Source: Actinotalea alkalitolerans
GTDB taxonomy: Bacteria > Actinomycetota > Actinomycetes > Actinomycetales > Cellulomonadaceae
Length of the DNA: 64,000 nt
Direction: 5' to 3'
Assembly: GCF_023369855.1 (NCBI RefSeq)
Contig: NZ_JAMBPP010000008.1
Coordinates: 62,001-126,000 of the forward strand
The stretch's first letter is position 1, and each line of letters opens with the position of its first letter. The notes below the pieces were generated by a model. The model was not told the origin of the DNA, ran no database searches, and saw only the letters and a list, made by a program, of their open reading frames with translations. Positions 25,198 through 34,262 of this stretch are shown here, piece after piece. The translations under genes were made by a program, and so were the position numbers.

Positions 25198-27027
25198 TCA
25201 CGTCGCATCGCTCGCTTCGGCGATCTGCCGGGCCAGCTGCCGGGAGTCGGCGATGACCGCGGACAGCCCGGTCCCGGCCAGCCACGCCCCGCAGGCCCAC
25301 AGACCCTCGGCTGCGGCCAGCGAGGAGCGCACGGCGGCGACCCGCTCGCGATGCCCGGGACGGGCGTGCGGCAGGCCGGTGGCCCAGCGGGTCCGGGCGA
25401 AGCCGACCACCTGGGACCCGTCCAGCGGGACACCCAGCAGCAGGCTCGCGTCGGTCAGGGCCAGCGACTGCAGCTCGGCGTCGGACAGGTGCTCGGGGGT
25501 GACCCCGGCCTCGCGGACCTCCGGCCCCGCCTCGTGGACCCCGAGCCCCGCGTCGTGGACCCCCGCACGTGCCGTCGTGCTCGCGGCCGGTGCGGGGGTT
25601 CTCGTGGGGCCCCCGTCGGAGGTCCAGAGCTCGTCCACCAGCCGCTCGGCCTGCCGTTGCGCAGCGGCCTGCCGCTCTGCGGCCCGGACGGCGGGCGACC
25701 GCAGGACGGCGGCCCGGCTCTCGGCGGCGCGCTGCTCCCCGGCCCTCCCGTAGGACAGTCGCAGCACGTGGCGCCCGGCCCCGGCCGCCTCGTCGAGCCA
25801 GTCCCACTTCGCGGTGCCGTGGGTGAGGGCCTTGGCCTGCACCCGGGGCTGCGTGCTGCGCGGACCGGCCTCGACGGCGGGGCTCACGGACCGCTCCTCG
25901 GCGACCAGCAGCCCGGTGCCCCGGGGTGCCGCGTCCAGGGCCGGGGCGTCGAGCACGAGCGTGGCCAGGATGACATCGGTCTCGACCGGCGCCACTGCGT
26001 CGGCGGTCCCGGTCCCGCGCAGCAGCCAGACAGCAGCCGGACCGGGGACGGCCAGGACGACCGTCGGTGCGGTGAGGCTCCCGCCGTGCTCGAAGGTCAC
26101 CCGCCACCGGTCGGCGGCATGCCCCGGCGCTACGTCGACAGCCAGGTCCGCTCGCTCGACCCCCTCGACCCGGCACCCGGTCCGGATCTCGACGTCTCGT
26201 GCCGTCAGGTCGTCCACGAGGGCGCTGACCAGGCGGTTCATGCCGCCTCGCAGACCCGCGACCGCGGCCCCAGCGGGGGCGGCGGCGCGCATCCGGGTGA
26301 CCGCCCCGCCCAACGACCCGCGCCGCAGCACCTCGGCGCGCAGGCCCGGCACCACGGTGTCCAGGTCCACCTCGTCCGGGTGGGCCGAGTGCACGCCGCT
26401 GACGACCGGTGCGACCAGCCGTTCGAGCACCCGCCGGCCGAGCCGCACCCGCACGAGGCGCCCCAGGCTTCCTGGCGAGCCGTGCCGAGCCGACGACGCC
26501 CACGGGCCGGGTGACGCTGCAGAGCCGGCGAACGCCGCAGAGCCCGCACCCACCGCAGAGCCCGCCGACCCCGCGGTCGCCGCAGACCCCGCGCCGTCGC
26601 CGAGCCCCACGCGAGCCGGCAGGAGCCGGTCCGCCGAGGCCCGCAACGCTCCGAGGAGCCCGATGACGGCGCGGACGTCCGGTGCCCACGGCGAAGCGGG
26701 GATCCCGAGCATCCCCGCACGGGGCAGCGGGTACGACGGCGGCGTGCGGCCCGGCAGGTGCGTCCACGCCCCGAGGGGACGCGGCAGCACGACGTCGTCA
26801 CCCAGGCCGAGCTCCTCGACCAGGTCACGCACCGCCGGGGAGCGGGTCGCGAAGGACTCGGCCCCGGCGTCCAGCCGCAGCCCGGCGACCACGTGCGAGG
26901 CCACGCATCCCCCGGGGACGTCCTCGGCCTCGAGCACGACGACGCGCCGTCCCTGCAGCGCGAGGTCCCGCGCCAGCACCAGCCCGGCGATCCCGGCCCC
27001 CACCACGACGACGTCCACGGCGGGCAC
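25198..27027 (-). CDS. cgoX: Coproporphyrinogen III oxidase / protoporphyrinogen oxidase (FAD, HemY type)
   Basis: The flavoprotein oxidises coproporphyrinogen III to coproporphyrin III with O2. The FAD dinucleotide motif VVVVGAGIAGLVLARDL starts at about residue 5. Family blocks follow: AESFATRSPAVRDLV, APVVSGVHSAHPDEVDL, GGMNRLVSALVDDL and a C-terminal LWACGAWLAGTGLSAVIADSR. At 609 residues it is about 140 longer than usual. The excess lies in an Ala/Gly/Ser insert near 145-190 and a charged/Ala-rich insert near 430-515. The GTG start directly abuts the hemE stop. Confidence 0.92.
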   Translation of the reverse strand: MPAVDVVVVGAGIAGLVLARDLALQGRRVVVLEAEDVPGGCVASHVVAGLRLDAGAESFATRSPAVRDLVEELGLGDDVVLPRPLGAWTHLPGRTPPSYPLPRAGMLGIPASPWAPDVRAVIGLLGALRASADRLLPARVGLGDGAGSAATAGSAGSAVGAGSAAFAGSAASPGPWASSARHGSPGSLGRLVRVRLGRRVLERLVAPVVSGVHSAHPDEVDLDTVVPGLRAEVLRRGSLGGAVTRMRAAAPAGAAVAGLRGGMNRLVSALVDDLTARDVEIRTGCRVEGVERADLAVDVAPGHAADRWRVTFEHGGSLTAPTVVLAVPGPAAVWLLRGTGTADAVAPVETDVILATLVLDAPALDAAPRGTGLLVAEERSVSPAVEAGPRSTQPRVQAKALTHGTAKWDWLDEAAGAGRHVLRLSYGRAGEQRAAESRAAVLRSPAVRAAERQAAAQRQAERLVDELWTSDGGPTRTPAPAASTTARAGVHDAGLGVHEAGPEVREAGVTPEHLSDAELQSLALTDASLLLGVPLDGSQVVGFARTRWATGLPHARPGHRERVAAVRSSLAAAEGLWACGAWLAGTGLSAVIADSRQLARQIAEASDAT

Positions 27028-28110
27028 TCAGATCTCCCCGTGGGCCAGTCGCACGATCCGCGTCAGCACGTCCGGGTCGGTGCCGGGCGGCACGCCGTGG
27101 CCCAGGTTGAGCACATGGGCGGGTGCCTGCGCGCCGCGCGCGATGACGTCCCGGACGTGCGCCTCGAGCACGGGCCAGGGGGCGCCGAGCAGCGCCGGGT
27201 CGATGTTGCCCTGCAGCACGGTGCGGCCGCCCAGGCGGCGGTTGGCCTCGTCGAGGCCGATCCGGTGGTCCACGCCCACGACGTCGGCCCCCACGTCGCG
27301 CATCGCGGCCAGCAGCTCGCCGGTGCCCGTGCCGAAGTGGATCACCGGGACGTCGAGGTCGGTGACGTGCGACAGCGCGCGGCGGGAGGCCGGCGCGACG
27401 TGCTGGTCGTAGTCGGCCAGGGACAGCGAGCCCGCCCACGAGTCGAAGAGCTGCGCGGCGCTGGCTCCCGCGAGCACCTGAGCGCGCAGGAAGGCCCCGG
27501 TGACGTCGGCCGCCCAGTCCATCAGGGCCTGCCAGGTCTGCGGCTCGGCGTGCATCAGGGTGCGGGCGCGCAGCTGGTCCTTGGACGGTCCCCCCTCGAC
27601 CAGGTACGAGGCCAGCGTGAAGGGCGCACCGGCGAAGCCGATGAGCGGCGTCTCGCCCAGCGCGGCGACCGTGCGAGCCACGCCGTCGGTGATCGGGGCG
27701 AGGGCGTCGTCGGCCAGCGGGGCGAGGCGGGCGACGTCCTGGGCGGTGCGGACCGGGTCGGCGAAGACCGGACCCGTGCCGGGGACGATGTCGACGGCGA
27801 CCCCGGCCAGCAGCAGCGGCACCACGATGTCGCTGAAGAAGATGCCCGCGTCCACCCCGTGCCGGCGCACCGGCTGCAGGGTGATCTCGCTGGACATCGC
27901 GGGGTCGAGGCACGCGTCGAGCATCGCGGTGCCCTGACGCAGCTCGCGGTACTCGGGCAGCGAGCGTCCCGCCTGACGCATGAACCACACCGGTGTGCGG
28001 GTGTGTGCTTCATCACCTGAGGGCGGTTCACGGTGGCCGCGGAATGCTCGGACCAGCGGGGACCCGGAGGTTCGGCCGTCGATCAGGGGATGGTTCGCAG
28101 GAAGGTTCAC
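27028..28110 (-). CDS. hemE: Uroporphyrinogen decarboxylase
   Basis: The 360-residue enzyme decarboxylates uroporphyrinogen III to coproporphyrinogen III. The N-terminal signature WFMRQAGRSLPEYR is at about 42-55, and the catalytic Asp lies in IFFSDIVVPLLLAG. Other blocks are GFAGAPFTLASYLVEGG and GNIDPALLGAP. The GTG start has no ribosome site but is preceded at 6-bp distance by a CACAAT -10 element (28117-28122 on the other strand), which suits a leaderless mRNA. It begins the leftward haem operon. Confidence 0.95.
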   Translation of the reverse strand: MNLPANHPLIDGRTSGSPLVRAFRGHREPPSGDEAHTRTPVWFMRQAGRSLPEYRELRQGTAMLDACLDPAMSSEITLQPVRRHGVDAGIFFSDIVVPLLLAGVAVDIVPGTGPVFADPVRTAQDVARLAPLADDALAPITDGVARTVAALGETPLIGFAGAPFTLASYLVEGGPSKDQLRARTLMHAEPQTWQALMDWAADVTGAFLRAQVLAGASAAQLFDSWAGSLSLADYDQHVAPASRRALSHVTDLDVPVIHFGTGTGELLAAMRDVGADVVGVDHRIGLDEANRRLGGRTVLQGNIDPALLGAPWPVLEAHVRDVIARGAQAPAHVLNLGHGVPPGTDPDVLTRIVRLAHGEI

Positions 28111-28157
28111 CCTGTGATTGTGCCGAACATTCTTCGTGCTGGTTCAATCGGGCCATT
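28111..28157. promoter_or_regulatory. 47-bp divergent promoter region of hemE and hemA
   Basis: The two haem operons start back to back in 47 bp. For hemE a leaderless-type -10 (CACAAT) has a -35-like TTGAAC about 19 bp upstream; for hemA a TTCAAT lies 9 bp before the GTG. GATT...GAAC and GTTC-AATC halves form a broken dyad across the region, so one regulator could control both directions. Confidence 0.5.
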
Positions 28158-29525
28158 GTGGTGTTGATGACCCTGACGGCCAGCCACCGCGATCTCGACC
28201 TCGACGTCCTGGAGCAGCTCGCCAGCGGCGCGCACTCGCTGGGGTCGACGGTCGTGGAGGACAGCCCCGAGATCACCGGTTGTGTCGTCCTGGCGACGTG
28301 CAACCGGTTCGAGGTGTACGTCAGCACCTCGACGCCCACCGGCCCGACCGGCGCAGGCCCGACCGAGGGCGCTCTGGACCGGGTCCGGCGCGCGGTCACC
28401 GGTGCGGTCGCCCGGACCAGCGGGATGTCGGTCGCCGACGTCGAGGCGTCCCTGCAGCCCCGGGTCGGCCCGGACGTCACCCGGCACCTGTTCACCGTCG
28501 CCTCGGGTCTGGACTCGATGGTCGTGGGGGAGCGCGAGGTCGCGGGGCAGGTGCGCCGCGCCCTGCAGACCGCACGGACCGACGGCACCACGTCGGCGGC
28601 CCTGGAGCGGCTGTTCCAGACCGCCTCGCGCACCTCGCGTGCCGTGGGCGCCGGGACGGCCCTGGGGGCCACCGGGCGCTCGGTGGTGGGGGTCGCGCTC
28701 GACCTGGTGGGTCACGAGGTGGACCTGCCCAGCGCGCGGGTGCTGCTGATCGGCACCGGCTCGTACGCGGGGGCGAGCCTGACGGCGCTGCGGGCCCGCG
28801 GGGTGCGGGACGTCGCCGTCCACTCCCCCTCCGGCCGGGCGCAGGCCTTCGCGGCTGACCGTGGCCTGGAGGCCGTGGCCCCGGGTGACCTGGACGCCCA
28901 GCTCGCCCGCGCCGACGTCGTCGTCTCGTGCAGCGGGGCGCTCGGTCCGGTGGTCGACGCCCCGATGGTCGCGGCCGCCCGTGCCCGGTCCGGCGGCGAG
29001 GGCGGGACGCCGCGCCCCACCGTCCTGGTGGACCTGGCGCTGCGGCACGACATCGACCCGACGGTCGGCCACCTGCCCGGGGTGCGGCTGATCGACCTCG
29101 CGTGTGTGCAGCAGCACTCGCCCTCGACCGTGAGCCCGGCCGTCGACGCGGGTCTGCGCATCGTCGCGGACCGGGCCGAGGAGTTCGAGGCCGCGCTGGC
29201 CGAGCTGTCCGTGACCCCTGCAGTCGTCGCGCTGCGCGAGCACGTCCAGGCGGTGCTCGAGGCCGAGCTCGACCGGACCAGGAGCCGTGGTGGGGAGGGC
29301 TCCGACGACGTCGAGCGCGCGCTGCGCCGGTTCGCCGCGACGATGCTGCACACCCCGGCGGTGCGGGCCCGTGAGCACGCCCGCGGCGGACGGCACACCG
29401 AGTACCGCGAGGCCGTCGAGGTCGTCTTCGGCATCGAGGTGCCCGACGACGTGGCCCCTGACGACGTGCCCCCCGACGACGCTCGGCGTGACGAGACCCG
29501 CCTCCAGGGGCCTTCTCCCACCTGA
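28158..29525 (+). CDS. hemA: Glutamyl-tRNA reductase
   Basis: The 455-residue NADPH enzyme makes glutamate-1-semialdehyde, the first step of C5 haem synthesis. The catalytic Cys is in LATCNRFEVY (about 48). The NADPH domain has VLLIGTGSYAGASLTALRARG near 200, and VVGEREVAGQVRRAL is also seen. The start follows the family pattern VLMTLTASHRDLDL; GTG at 28158, GTG at 28161 and ATG at 28167 are all possible. The C-terminus ends in an acidic PDDVAPDDVPPDDARRDE tail. It is divergent from the hemE operon. Confidence 0.93.
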   Translation: MVLMTLTASHRDLDLDVLEQLASGAHSLGSTVVEDSPEITGCVVLATCNRFEVYVSTSTPTGPTGAGPTEGALDRVRRAVTGAVARTSGMSVADVEASLQPRVGPDVTRHLFTVASGLDSMVVGEREVAGQVRRALQTARTDGTTSAALERLFQTASRTSRAVGAGTALGATGRSVVGVALDLVGHEVDLPSARVLLIGTGSYAGASLTALRARGVRDVAVHSPSGRAQAFAADRGLEAVAPGDLDAQLARADVVVSCSGALGPVVDAPMVAAARARSGGEGGTPRPTVLVDLALRHDIDPTVGHLPGVRLIDLACVQQHSPSTVSPAVDAGLRIVADRAEEFEAALAELSVTPAVVALREHVQAVLEAELDRTRSRGGEGSDDVERALRRFAATMLHTPAVRAREHARGGRHTEYREAVEVVFGIEVPDDVAPDDVPPDDARRDETRLQGPSPT

Positions 29526-29571
29526 CCTCGCCCTGTCGGAGGGTGGTGCTCGTCGCCCTGGTGGTGTCGGG

Positions 29572-31101
29572 TCAGTCGCCGAGGGGTCCCACGCTCTCGG
29601 CGACCCGGACCTGGTCCTTGCCCTCGGCCTTGGCCAGGTACATCGCGGCATCGGCGCGTCGGAGCAACCCGTCGGCCGTCGCGGCCGGCCCGGAGAGCAC
29701 CGCTCCGATGCTGATCCCCACGCGCGCCGGGCCCGTGCTGAGGTCGCTGGGCAGGCGCACGGCCTCCAGGATGCGGTCGGCCACCCGCAGGGCGGCCTCG
29801 TGGGTGGTGCGTGGCAGGAGGACGACGAACTCGTCACCGCCCACCCGGGCGACCAGGTCGCCGTCGCGCACCGACTGCCGCATCCGCTCGGCCACGACCG
29901 TCAGCAGCTCGTCACCGACGGCGTGCCCGTGCCGGTCGTTGACGGCCTTGAACCCGTCCAGGTCGCAGAAGAGGATGGCGGTGGGCCGTCCGTCGGAGGC
30001 CACCAGGGCGGTCTCGAGCGCGGCCTGCAGGGTCGCCCGGTTGGCCAGCCCGGTGAGCGTGTCCTGCGAGGCGAGCGCGGCCAGGTCGTGGTGCAACGAC
30101 AGCCGGTTCAGGGTGTCGGCGGTGAGTGAGGCCAGCAGGTCCAGGGTCGGCTGGTCACCTGGCCCGAACTGGTCGCTGCTGTGCCGGGGTGCCGGGACGA
30201 GCCATGCCTGCCCGGTGTCGCTGACCACCGCCGAGCGGATGAGCGCGTCACCGGGGTCCTGGCGCAGGAAGAGCTCCTCGGCGCGCATCGCGTGCCGACC
30301 CTCCTCCAGGACGATCTGCTCGGCCTGCTGCGGGGTCGTCGCATGGTGGAGCCGGGAGGCGACCGCGAGCAGCGCGGTCACCCGGGAGCGCTCGAGCGAG
30401 GCGCGGGCGTAGCTGCGTGAGGCGATGACGAAGGTCGCGAGCGGGAACGCCAGGAGCGGCAGCGCCCACTGGTCGGCCCGCAGCACGACGGCACCGAGGT
30501 AGCCGAGGGATGCCACCCCCGAGTAGCAGGCCAAGGTGACCGACAGGTCGTCGTAGAGCCACGCCTCGCGGAACGACGCGCGCTTGAGCAGCGGCAGGGC
30601 CACCGCCGAGAGCGCGTAGTCCACCAGGAAGTAGGCGGTCGCGCCGAGCACCACAGCGACGAGGGCCCACGGGCCGGGTCGCAGGGCCCCGTCGACCAGG
30701 TGGGTCACGACCCACACCGTCGCCGCGCCGCCCAGGACGGTCATCGCCACGTTGTGCAGGGTGATCCACGGAGGGGTCCTGCGCAGCGGACGGCCCACCG
30801 GCCAGGGCACCTGGGCCAGGGCCCAGCCGACCGTCCACAGCATCAGGGCGTGCTCGGGCACCGCGAAGGCCAGGAAGATCGCCACGACCGACTCGAACCC
30901 GATCTCGATCCCCCGCGAGCCTCGGGTCACCACCACGGGGAACCGGTAGAGGACCGGGACGGCGAGAGCGGCGAACCACCACGCCCAGGACGCGGGGCCG
31001 GGCAGGGTGCTCCCGGAGAGGACGACCGAGGCGACGGCGGCCAGGGCGGTCAGCAGGAAGAGCACCTTGGCGGGCGCGGGGATGCGTGGGGAGCTCGTCA
31101 C
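29572..31101 (-). CDS. Membrane-bound diguanylate cyclase (GGDEF)
   Basis: The 509-residue protein has six or more hydrophobic helices over about 10-230. A linker with GAF-like character follows (RSRVTALLAVASRLHHATTP, AWLVPAP), and a GGDEF domain starts at about 345. The active motif RVGGDEFVVLL is near 422, and the I-site RDGD lies five residues upstream, so both catalysis and product inhibition are predicted. GTG 31101 has a good GAAGGGG ribosome site; a GTG at 31143 overlapping the mmsA stop is the alternative. It lies downstream of mmsA on the same strand. Confidence 0.88.
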   Translation of the reverse strand: MTSSPRIPAPAKVLFLLTALAAVASVVLSGSTLPGPASWAWWFAALAVPVLYRFPVVVTRGSRGIEIGFESVVAIFLAFAVPEHALMLWTVGWALAQVPWPVGRPLRRTPPWITLHNVAMTVLGGAATVWVVTHLVDGALRPGPWALVAVVLGATAYFLVDYALSAVALPLLKRASFREAWLYDDLSVTLACYSGVASLGYLGAVVLRADQWALPLLAFPLATFVIASRSYARASLERSRVTALLAVASRLHHATTPQQAEQIVLEEGRHAMRAEELFLRQDPGDALIRSAVVSDTGQAWLVPAPRHSSDQFGPGDQPTLDLLASLTADTLNRLSLHHDLAALASQDTLTGLANRATLQAALETALVASDGRPTAILFCDLDGFKAVNDRHGHAVGDELLTVVAERMRQSVRDGDLVARVGGDEFVVLLPRTTHEAALRVADRILEAVRLPSDLSTGPARVGISIGAVLSGPAATADGLLRRADAAMYLAKAEGKDQVRVAESVGPLGD

Positions 31102-31139
31102 GCCGGCCCCTTCTCGATCGTGCGCAGGCGGTGTCGTGG

Positions 31140-32636
31140 TCACTCGTGGGTGGGGAAGCCCAGGTTGAGGCCGCCGTGGCTCGGGTCGGGCCAGCGGGTC
31201 GTGACGACCTTGCCGCGGGTGAAGAACTGGATCCCCTCGGCCCCGTGCGCGTGCGAGTCCCCGAACAGCGAGGACTTCCACCCTCCGAAGGAGTAGTAGG
31301 CCATCGGCACGGGGATGGGCACGTTGACCCCGACCATCCCGACCTCGACGTCGTACTGGAAGCGTCGTGCGGCGCCACCGTCATGGGTGAAGATGGCCGT
31401 GCCGTTACCGTACGGGTGGTCGTTGACCAGCGCCAGGCCCTCGTCGTAGGTCGAGACGCGCAGCACCGACAGGACGGGTCCGAAGATCTCCTGCGTGTAG
31501 ACCGTCATCTGCGGGGTGACCCGGTCGAAGAGCGTCGGCCCCAGCCAGTACCCGCCTGCGTCACCGTCCGGCTCGACCAGGCGCCCGTCGACCACGAGCT
31601 CGGCGCCGGCCGCGACCCCCTGCTCGACGAACCCCACCACCCGGTCGCGGTGCTCAGCGGTGACCAGCGGGCCCATGTCGCAGCCGCGTCGCCCGTCGCC
31701 GGTGCGCAGCCGGGAGATCCGTTCGGCGATCCGTGCGACCAGCGCGTCGGCGACCGGCTCGACCACGACCAGGGCCGAGATCGCCATGCACCGCTCGCCG
31801 GCCGAGCCGAAGCCCGCGTTGACCGCGGCGTCGGCGGCCAGGTCGAGGTCGGCGTCGGGCAGCACGAGCATGTGGTTCTTCGCGCCGCCCAGGGCCTGCA
31901 CCCGCTTGCCGTGCGCGGTGCCGGTCTCGTAGACGTGCCGGGCCACGGGGGTCGACCCCACGAAGGACACGGCCTTGACGTCCGGGTGGGTGAGCAGCCC
32001 GTCGACCGCGACCCGGTCACCCTGCAGCACCGTGAAGACCCCTTCGGGCAGACCGGCCTGCGCCCACAGCCGGGCCAGGACCAGCGACGCGGAGGGGTCC
32101 TTCTCGCTGGGCTTGAGCACGACCGCGTTGCCTGCGGCGATCGCCAACGGCACGAACCACAGCGGGACCATCGCGGGGAAGTTGAAGGGGGAGATCACCG
32201 CGACGACGCCCAGGGGCTGCCGGATCGAGTGCACGTCGACCCCGGTGGACACCCCCTCGGAGAACGACCCCTTGAGCAGGTGCGGGATGCCGCAGGCGAA
32301 CTCGGCGACCTCCAGACCCCGGGTGACCTCCCCGGCGGCGTCGGACAGCACCTTGCCGTGCTCGGCCGTGATGACGTCGGCGAGCTCGTGCGTGGCCGCT
32401 GCGAGCAGGTGCCGGAAGGCGAAGAGGACCTGGGTCCGTTGGGACAACGAGCTGCGCCGCCACGTCAGGGAGGCCGCTCTGGCGCTCGCGACCGCGCGCT
32501 GCACGACGTCGTCGTCGGCGAGGTCCACGTGGGCCGTCACCTGCCCGGTCGCCGGGTCGTGGACCGGTGCGGTGCGGGTGCTCACCGTGGCCTGGTCCCA
32601 GGGCTTGCCGTCGATCCAGTGGGTGATGCGCTCCAT
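31140..32636 (-). CDS. mmsA: CoA-acylating methylmalonate-semialdehyde dehydrogenase
   Basis: The 498-residue aldehyde dehydrogenase oxidises (methyl)malonate semialdehyde to propionyl-/acetyl-CoA in valine and inositol breakdown. The catalytic Cys is in GFGSAGERCMAIS (about 283). ISPFNFPAMVPLWFVPLAIA and VSFVGSTPVARHVYE are diagnostic of MmsA. ATG 32636 has an AATAAT -10-like box 7 bp upstream, fitting a leaderless transcript; a GTG at 32642 is the alternative start. No valine or inositol gene adjoins it, although a branched-chain dehydrogenase operon lies 15 kb away. Confidence 0.92.
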   Translation of the reverse strand: MERITHWIDGKPWDQATVSTRTAPVHDPATGQVTAHVDLADDDVVQRAVASARAASLTWRRSSLSQRTQVLFAFRHLLAAATHELADVITAEHGKVLSDAAGEVTRGLEVAEFACGIPHLLKGSFSEGVSTGVDVHSIRQPLGVVAVISPFNFPAMVPLWFVPLAIAAGNAVVLKPSEKDPSASLVLARLWAQAGLPEGVFTVLQGDRVAVDGLLTHPDVKAVSFVGSTPVARHVYETGTAHGKRVQALGGAKNHMLVLPDADLDLAADAAVNAGFGSAGERCMAISALVVVEPVADALVARIAERISRLRTGDGRRGCDMGPLVTAEHRDRVVGFVEQGVAAGAELVVDGRLVEPDGDAGGYWLGPTLFDRVTPQMTVYTQEIFGPVLSVLRVSTYDEGLALVNDHPYGNGTAIFTHDGGAARRFQYDVEVGMVGVNVPIPVPMAYYSFGGWKSSLFGDSHAHGAEGIQFFTRGKVVTTRWPDPSHGGLNLGFPTHE

Positions 32637-32700
32637 GGGCACGATTATTGACGGTCAGGTGTCGTTCTGGCGACGTTTTCCGCAGATCTGCTGTTCGGGC

Positions 32701-34149
32701 TCAGCCGACGTCCTGCGCCATCCGGGCGACCTCGTCGGTGACGCGCTGCACCTCGTCGGCCATCGCGACGATCGACGCACGGGCCTGGCTGGTGGCCGCG
32801 CCCTGCTCCTCGACGGCCGCCGCGATGGTCGTCTGCGCGTGCACGACGTCGCCGATCGCCTCGTCGATCCCCGCGGTGCCGACCAGCGCCTCCTGGGTGC
32901 CGGCCTGCACGGTCGCCACGACCGCCTCGATCTCGTCGGTGGCGCGGGCCGTCTGCCCGGCGAGCTCCTTGACCTCCTGGGCCACGACGCTGAAGCCCTT
33001 GCCGGCCTCACCGGCCCGGGCGGCCTCGATCGTGGCGTTGAGGGCCAGCAGGTTCGTCTGCTCGGCGATCGAGGTGATGGTGCGGGCGATCGCGGCGATC
33101 TGCTGCGTCGCGTCGTCCAGGGAGCGCATGGTCGTGGCCGAGGCAGTGACCTTGAGGGCGGCCTGCTGGGCCGAGCGGGAGGCCTGCGAGGCGGCCTGGC
33201 CGATGTCCGTCGCGGCACCCACGAGACCGTCCATCACCTCCTGCGCGGACTCGGCGCCGTCCCGCAGCCGCACGCCCGCGGCGTTCAGGCCGATCAGCCG
33301 GGAGTCGAGCTGCGCGGCCCGCTCCTGACGCTGGGCGAGCTCGGTCTGGGCGGTCTCGGCGGCCCGGTGCTGCTCGTCGGCCAGCGCGGACTGCGTGGCC
33401 ATCTGCTCGCGGGCGTTCTGCTCGGCGCGTCCCTGCTCGACCCGGCGGGCGTCGTCGGCCTGCTCGGTGAAGCGCCAGCTGGCCGCGAGGGCCGCGCACT
33501 CGCCGAGGAGCAGGACGGCGTGCAGCAGCGCGAACGCGATGGGGTTGGCCTGGGCACGGGGCTCGGAGAACACCAGGTTCGGGTCGAGCACGCTCATCCC
33601 GACGTGGTGCACCGCGACGATGGCGATGGCCAGCAGGAACGGGGTCCACGACTGGTAGAGCGCCACGAGGGCCACCGTGACGAAGAAGTGCAGGTGCATG
33701 TCCGTCATGCCACCCGAGACGTGCACGAGGACGACGCTCGACAGCACCAGCCCGGTGCTCACCGCAGCCGACCGGACGGCCTGGCCGCGGGCGACCCGGC
33801 CGACGACGACCAGGACGACGATCGCCGCGAGGCCCACCCACGCCATCCACAGGTGCGAGGTGTCCGCCACCGCGCTGACGGTCTCGGTGACCGCAGCGCC
33901 GTCGGCGCTCGCGCCACCCACGGACTCGGTGGCGCCGTCGCCGTGGCCCACGGTGTGCGGGCTGCTCAGCCCGGGTGCCCACCACAGGGCCAGCCCGGCC
34001 AGCACCGGGACGTGCAGCAGCAGGATCCAGGTCAGCGCGTCGTGCCGCGGCCGGAACATCTCCTCGGTCAGGGTGACGCCGCGCGGGATCACCGAGCGGC
34101 GACCGACGTGCGGGGGTGCGGAGGCAGCGCTCGGCGTCGAGGGGCTCAT
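32701..34149 (-). CDS. Methyl-accepting chemotaxis protein with a histidine-rich polytopic membrane sensor
   Basis: The 482-residue receptor has about six membrane helices in the first 210 residues instead of a periplasmic ligand domain. Conserved-looking histidines lie in [16 protein letters not shown] and [12 protein letters not shown] coiled coil rich in Ala/Gln/Glu follows (about 225-290), with no clear HAMP. The signalling hairpin [20 protein letters not shown] is near 370, which is the CheA/CheW-binding tip. No che gene or flagellar gene is in the window, so it is an orphan receptor. The membrane sensor may respond to small gases, redox or light (inference). Confidence 0.9.
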   Translation of the reverse strand: MSPSTPSAASAPPHVGRRSVIPRGVTLTEEMFRPRHDALTWILLLHVPVLAGLALWWAPGLSSPHTVGHGDGATESVGGASADGAAVTETVSAVADTSHLWMAWVGLAAIVVLVVVGRVARGQAVRSAAVSTGLVLSSVVLVHVSGGMTDMHLHFFVTVALVALYQSWTPFLLAIAIVAVHHVGMSVLDPNLVFSEPRAQANPIAFALLHAVLLLGECAALAASWRFTEQADDARRVEQGRAEQNAREQMATQSALADEQHRAAETAQTELAQRQERAAQLDSRLIGLNAAGVRLRDGAESAQEVMDGLVGAATDIGQAASQASRSAQQAALKVTASATTMRSLDDATQQIAAIARTITSIAEQTNLLALNATIEAARAGEAGKGFSVVAQEVKELAGQTARATDEIEAVVATVQAGTQEALVGTAGIDEAIGDVVHAQTTIAAAVEEQGAATSQARASIVAMADEVQRVTDEVARMAQDVG

Positions 34150-34262
34150 GGGTGTCTCATCGACCGCGGCGGACCCGCCGTGAGAGAGCCGGCCGGACCG
34201 GGGCCGGGTGAGTTCTGGGGTCGAGGGGCCGAGGTGTCCGCGCGTCGCAGGCCGCGGGGCCC

